NCBI GenBank assembly: GCA_015488565.1
Contig: WFNQ01000016.1
Location: forward strand, 1 to 19,748
Source: Thiomicrorhabdus sp.
GTDB lineage: Bacteria > Pseudomonadota > Gammaproteobacteria > Thiomicrospirales > Thiomicrospiraceae
Direction of reading: 5' to 3'
Length of the DNA stretch: 19,748 nucleotides
The notes beneath the pieces were generated by a model. That model searched no databases and was not told the DNA's origin. It worked only from the letters and a program-made list of their open reading frames with translations. Shown here piece after piece: positions 16,449 through 19,748 of this stretch; positions within the stretch are counted from its first letter, which is position 1, and every line of letters starts with the position of its first letter. The position numbers and the translations under genes were made by a program.

Positions 16449-18481
16449 TAGTCTTTTTTCAGAAATGATTTTAAATTAGCAAGGTGCGCATTACCGTGTT
16501 CCATTTGTTCCTCTTTGCTAACCACAACGCCCGGTTTTCCCTCCCACTGCAATGCCTCAGAGGGTAGTTCCTCTAAGAAACGACTGGGGTCGCAAGCCAT
16601 GTCTTCGCCATACTTGCGGCGTTTGGTGGCGTAGGTCATGGTCATGGTGCGTTTTGCACGAGTAATGCCTACATAAGCCAATCGTCGTTCCTCTTCCAGT
16701 CCTGGTGATTCCATGTTTTGTTTGTGCGGTAACATCTCCTCCTCCATGCCGATTAAAAATACATGAGGGAACTCCAAACCCTTTGACGCGTGAAGGGTCA
16801 TCAAACTGACCATGTCGTGTTCTTTGTCCGACTCATTGCGTTCCATCATATCCATCAACATCATGTGAGTGACAATGGTCTCCAGCTTTTTATCTTCGCC
16901 ATCCTCTTCTTTTGCTTTGTTTACAATGCGCTCAATCCACGTAGTCAGTTCACGAATATTATTGATGCGCTTTTCGGCCGCTTTGGGGGTGCTGGCGTTT
17001 TCATGAATCCAACTGTCGTAGTCGATGTTCTCAATAAGGCGGCGAATAAAGGTCGTAACCTCTTCACCTTCGGCGGCTTCCGCCTCTTGTGCCCATTGAA
17101 GCAGTTGCTGGCCAAAAAATTGCACTCGCTTTAAGGCTTTTTCAGACAAAATAGTGGTGAGGCCAAATTCCTGTGTGGCATCAAATAGGCTTACTTCTCG
17201 CCCTGTTGCATAGGTTGCCAGTTTTTCAAGCGTAGAAGCCCCAATCTCTCTTCGTGGTGTATTAACAATGCGTAAGAACGCCGCATCATCATCGGGGTTC
17301 ACAATTAAACGTAAGTAAGCCATGATGTCTTTGATTTCAGCGTGGTCAAAAAATGATTTTCCGCCCGAAATCACGTATTGAATATTTTGCTCGCGCAGTG
17401 CACGTTCTAACAGGCGAGATTGGTGGTTACCACGATACAGAATGGCGTAATCTTTGTTTTTACTGCGGGTTTTAAACTTATGCACAATAATTTCCGATAC
17501 CACGCGCTCGGCTTCTTGGTTTTCATTGGCGCAGGCAATCACTCTTAATGGGTCGCCTAAGCCCATCTCACTCCAGAGCTTTTTTTCAAAGAGGTGAGTG
17601 TTGTTTGAAATGAGTTGGTTGGCGCTTTGTAAAATTCGATTACTGGAGCGGTAGTTTTGTTCCAATTTAATCAGTTTAAGGGCCGGAAAGTCCTCTTGTA
17701 GCAATCCTAAATTTTCAGGTTGTGCGCCTCGCCAAGCATAAATAGACTGATCGTCATCGCCCACCACCGTAAATCGTGCTTGAATGCCCACTAAGTATTT
17801 GACCAGTGCGTATTGCGAGGCATTGGTGTCTTGGTATTCGTCCACCAATAAATAGCGTACTTTGTTCTGCCACTTTTCAAGCGCTTCACTGTTTTCACTG
17901 AACAGCTTAACGGGCAAGCCAATAAGATCATCAAAGTCCACCGCATTATAAGCATGAAGCTGTTTTTGATAAGCTTGATACAAAATAGCACGCGCTTGTT
18001 GTTGCGCATCTTCCGCTTGTTCCAGTGCCTGTTCGGGTGAAACACGATCATTTTTCCAAGCCGAAATGTCCCACTGCACCCCATCCAATACTTCTGGGTC
18101 AATGGTCTGTTTGAGCATCAACTCTTTTAGAATTTGACCACTGTCGGCGGCATCCATAATCGAAAAGTTCGATTTATAGCCCAATGCTTTGTATTCTTGA
18201 CGAATGATATTCAAGCCTAAGTTATGAAAGGTCGAGACATTTAAGCCCTTGGCGTTTTCATTCTTCAGTAACTTCGTCACCCGTTCTTTCATCTCTTTGG
18301 CCGATTTATTGGTAAAGGTCAATGCATAGATATTATGGGCTTTTAAATCGCATTTTCGAATTAAATAGGCAATTTTTTCGGTAATCACTCGGGTTTTTCC
18401 CGAGCCAGCGCCAGCTAAAACAAGGGCGGGAGTTTCAATGTGCAGTACGGCTTCGCGTTGTCGATCATTTAGGCTGTGCAT
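16448..18481 (-). CDS. rep: Rep-type UvrD-family ATP-dependent DNA helicase
   Basis: Starting at the ATG at 18481 the product has 677 residues, close to E. coli Rep (673). A longer frame begins with TTG and adds an unconserved stretch. Superfamily 1 motifs are all present: Q motif LNDRQREAV, Walker A AGAGSGKT (23-30), motif Ia ALTFTNKSAKEM, motif II YLLVDEYQDTN (210-220), motif III VVGDDDQSIYAWRGA (239-253), motif IV LEQNYRSS, motif V LMTLHASKGLEFPHVFL and motif VI GITRAKR. Rep translocates 3'-5' on single strands and helps forks pass bound proteins. It is divergent from the methyltransferase gene, with 98 bp between starts. Confidence 0.94.
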   Translation of the reverse strand: MHSLNDRQREAVLHIETPALVLAGAGSGKTRVITEKIAYLIRKCDLKAHNIYALTFTNKSAKEMKERVTKLLKNENAKGLNVSTFHNLGLNIIRQEYKALGYKSNFSIMDAADSGQILKELMLKQTIDPEVLDGVQWDISAWKNDRVSPEQALEQAEDAQQQARAILYQAYQKQLHAYNAVDFDDLIGLPVKLFSENSEALEKWQNKVRYLLVDEYQDTNASQYALVKYLVGIQARFTVVGDDDQSIYAWRGAQPENLGLLQEDFPALKLIKLEQNYRSSNRILQSANQLISNNTHLFEKKLWSEMGLGDPLRVIACANENQEAERVVSEIIVHKFKTRSKNKDYAILYRGNHQSRLLERALREQNIQYVISGGKSFFDHAEIKDIMAYLRLIVNPDDDAAFLRIVNTPRREIGASTLEKLATYATGREVSLFDATQEFGLTTILSEKALKRVQFFGQQLLQWAQEAEAAEGEEVTTFIRRLIENIDYDSWIHENASTPKAAEKRINNIRELTTWIERIVNKAKEEDGEDKKLETIVTHMMLMDMMERNESDKEHDMVSLMTLHASKGLEFPHVFLIGMEEEMLPHKQNMESPGLEEERRLAYVGITRAKRTMTMTYATKRRKYGEDMACDPSRFLEELPSEALQWEGKPGVVVSKEEQMEHGNAHLANLKSFLKKD

Positions 18482-18529
18482 AAAGAGTATAGAGTTACCA
18501 GTTTTCAAAAAGGGGTTGAGTAAAGAAGG

Positions 18530-18535
18530 TACAAT
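18530..18535 (+). promoter_or_regulatory. Possible -10 element for the methyltransferase gene
   Basis: TACAAT is close to the sigma-70 -10 consensus and lies 45 bp before the GTG start. The stretch AAGGTACAAT appears again near 19283, upstream of the Tim44-like gene. I see no good -35 element for either. Confidence 0.3.
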
Positions 18536-18579
18536 ATGATAATTCAAAACAGCATCAATTACTTTAGGAATTCCGTACC

Positions 18580-19161
18580 GTGGCGACAATTGACGAACTT
18601 AAAAAAGATTTACAGATTCAAACCGAGCTAATGGGTGCCCCACTTAGCTTTGCAACGACATGGGGGGTGTTTAGTCCTCGTGAAATTGACTCAGGTACTG
18701 AGCTGTTTTTAAAATACTTAACCATTCAAGAAGAGGAAGTGGCGCTGGACATCGGTTGTGGTTACGGCCCGATAGGATTAGCCATTGCCGCCAATGCGCC
18801 CAAGGGCGAAGTGCATATGGTTGATAAGGATTTTGTTGCGGTAGACTACGCGAATAAAAATGCCCAAAAAAATGGGTTACCTCATGCTAAAGCGTATTTG
18901 TCGAATGGCTTGAGCGCCGTGCCAAAAGACATTCAGTTTTCAACCGTGGTCTCGAATGTTCCCGCCAAAGTGGGCAAAGAGATGTTGAGCATTATGTTGC
19001 ACGACGTGCATCGTCAATTGAAGCCTGATGGGCAGTTTGTGGTGGTGACCATCAATGGATTGCGTCAATACATGAAGCGCAACTTTATGGACGTGTTTGG
19101 AAACTATGAGAAAGTAAAACAGGGTAAGGATTACACTATCTCTCGGGCCGTTAAGCAGTAG
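18580..19161 (+). CDS. Class I SAM-dependent methyltransferase (MTS/RsmC-like domain)
   Basis: The product has 193 residues from a GTG start, with AGGA about 10 bases upstream. The SAM-binding motif I is LDIGCGYGPIG (56-66), and D82 (MVDKD) at the end of the second strand would bind the ribose. The MTS family normally carries an NPP(Y/F) motif to hold a target amino group; here the matching position reads SNVPAKVG (125-132), with valine in place of the first proline. The family includes 16S rRNA guanine-N2 methyltransferases such as RsmC, and small stand-alone MTS proteins like this one. The substrate is not known. It is transcribed away from rep. Confidence 0.85.
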   Translation: MATIDELKKDLQIQTELMGAPLSFATTWGVFSPREIDSGTELFLKYLTIQEEEVALDIGCGYGPIGLAIAANAPKGEVHMVDKDFVAVDYANKNAQKNGLPHAKAYLSNGLSAVPKDIQFSTVVSNVPAKVGKEMLSIMLHDVHRQLKPDGQFVVVTINGLRQYMKRNFMDVFGNYEKVKQGKDYTISRAVKQ

Positions 19162-19175
19162 GGCGTGGTGTGATC

Positions 19176-19217
19176 GGGGGGGGAGAAAAAATCGTTCGAA
19201 AATTTTTCTCCCCCCCC
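19176..19217. terminator. Long GC/AT stem-loop after the methyltransferase gene
   Basis: Eight G, then A, G and five A (19176-19190) pair perfectly with five T, C, T and eight C (19203-19217), giving a 15-bp stem. The 12-base loop itself contains TCG-TT-CGA. It starts 14 bp after the methyltransferase stop. The T run lies inside the stem rather than after it, but TTATTTT follows at about 19227. It probably ends the methyltransferase transcript. Confidence 0.6.
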
Positions 19218-19329
19218 TGCCTCCCCTTATTTTCAAATAGCTTGGCTATGTCTCTTATTCTTTATGTTTTTGATCTAAAAAAGGTACAATGCCTTAAAAT
19301 TGTGTAACTTATTTAATTTGGAGAGTATC

Positions 19330-19748
19330 GTGTTCAGTATTTTTAAACCGTCTTTTGCCCTGTTTTTAGTGGTGTTTTTTGCTTTGTTCACCATTTCTCA
19401 AGTGGCCGATGCCAAGCGTTTTGGGGGGGGTAAAAGTTTTGGGTATTCTAAATCCGTTCCTTCCAAATCATTTGATAAATCTAAAAAAGCACCGCAAGCC
19501 ACTCCCAAAGCGACACCTGCGGCGGCAAGTGCGGGTGCGAAATCACGTTCAGGCATGATGGGCGTATTAGGTGGCCTAGCGGCAGGTGGTTTATTGGCCG
19601 CGATGTTTATGGGCGACGGTTTTGAGGGGCTTCAAATTATGGATATTTTATTATTTGCCCTTATTGCATTTGTGTTGTTTAAACTCTTTAGGCATTTTAC
19701 CGGACGCTCAAGAACAGGCCATGCGTCACAACCAGCTTATCAAGCAAA
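19330..19748 (+). CDS. Tim44-like domain membrane protein (3' end cut by window)
   Basis: Translation from GTG at 19330 gives a signal sequence or first helix (FALFLVVFFALFTI), then the typical AKRFGGGKSFG. A region rich in Pro, Ala, Ser and Lys follows (about 42-73), and then two hydrophobic segments (GVLGGLAAGGLLAAMFMG and MDILLFALIAFVLFKLF). This matches the N-terminal half of bacterial Tim44-domain proteins; the Tim44 domain itself lies beyond the window. GGAG sits six bases upstream of the GTG. Function in bacteria is not settled. A run of eight G (19423-19430) falls in codons 32-34. Confidence 0.8.
   Translation, partial: MFSIFKPSFALFLVVFFALFTISQVADAKRFGGGKSFGYSKSVPSKSFDKSKKAPQATPKATPAAASAGAKSRSGMMGVLGGLAAGGLLAAMFMGDGFEGLQIMDILLFALIAFVLFKLFRHFTGRSRTGHASQPAYQA

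Noticed and set aside
18482..18589. A TTG-started extension of the rep frame by 36 residues, overlapping the methyltransferase start.
   Set aside because: Rep proteins begin right before the Q motif, as the ATG at 18481 does, and the extension is not conserved-looking.

Overview
The window looks like the chromosome of a gammaproteobacterium. The DNA is AT-rich, genes are tightly packed, and there is a complete Lap-type adhesin-release and secretion locus, a Rep helicase, and a ComM fragment. The gene content would fit a Thiomicrospira/Hydrogenovibrio-like lineage, but no marker gene here proves it, so treat the genus as a guess.

Bases 1-4313 are the TnsA-side end of a Tn7-like transposon. 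It carries, on the minus strand and overlapping one another, tnsA (endonuclease), tnsB/tniA (DDE transposase), tnsC/tniB (AAA+ regulator) and a tniQ target-selection gene cut by the window edge at base 1. The element has split comM: bases 4314-4756 are the C-terminal third of the ComM/YifB helicase. The terminal 119 bp hold three directly repeated 19-bp sequences that look like TnsB binding sites, and one spans the upstream tnsA ATG. Insertion in comM recalls the AbaR/Tn6022-type islands of Acinetobacter. The cargo and the other end lie to the left of the window.

Bases 4756-5442 encode a small membrane protein of the TauE/SafE (COG2836) group, translationally linked to the comM remnant.

Bases 5554-15050, minus strand, form a Lap-type cell-surface adhesion cluster in the order ompA (TSP3 repeats plus OmpA domain), lapG (periplasmic cysteine protease), lapD (degenerate GGDEF-EAL c-di-GMP receptor), lapB (type I ABC transporter), lapC (HlyD-type adaptor), a LuxR-type regulator with a degenerate receiver, and lapE (TolC-type outer membrane channel). 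By family knowledge, LapB-LapC-LapE export a giant adhesin, LapG cuts it from the surface, and LapD holds LapG inactive when c-di-GMP is high. The adhesin itself is not in the window.

Bases 15222-18481, minus strand, are rep (ATP-dependent 3'-5' helicase) and an iron-type alcohol dehydrogenase overlapping it by one base. A divergent methyltransferase gene (18580-19161, plus) is followed by a very strong stem-loop and the start of a Tim44-like membrane protein gene (GTG start at 19330) that runs off the right edge. I saw no tRNA, rRNA or CRISPR array. No gene-free stretch exceeds 300 bases.
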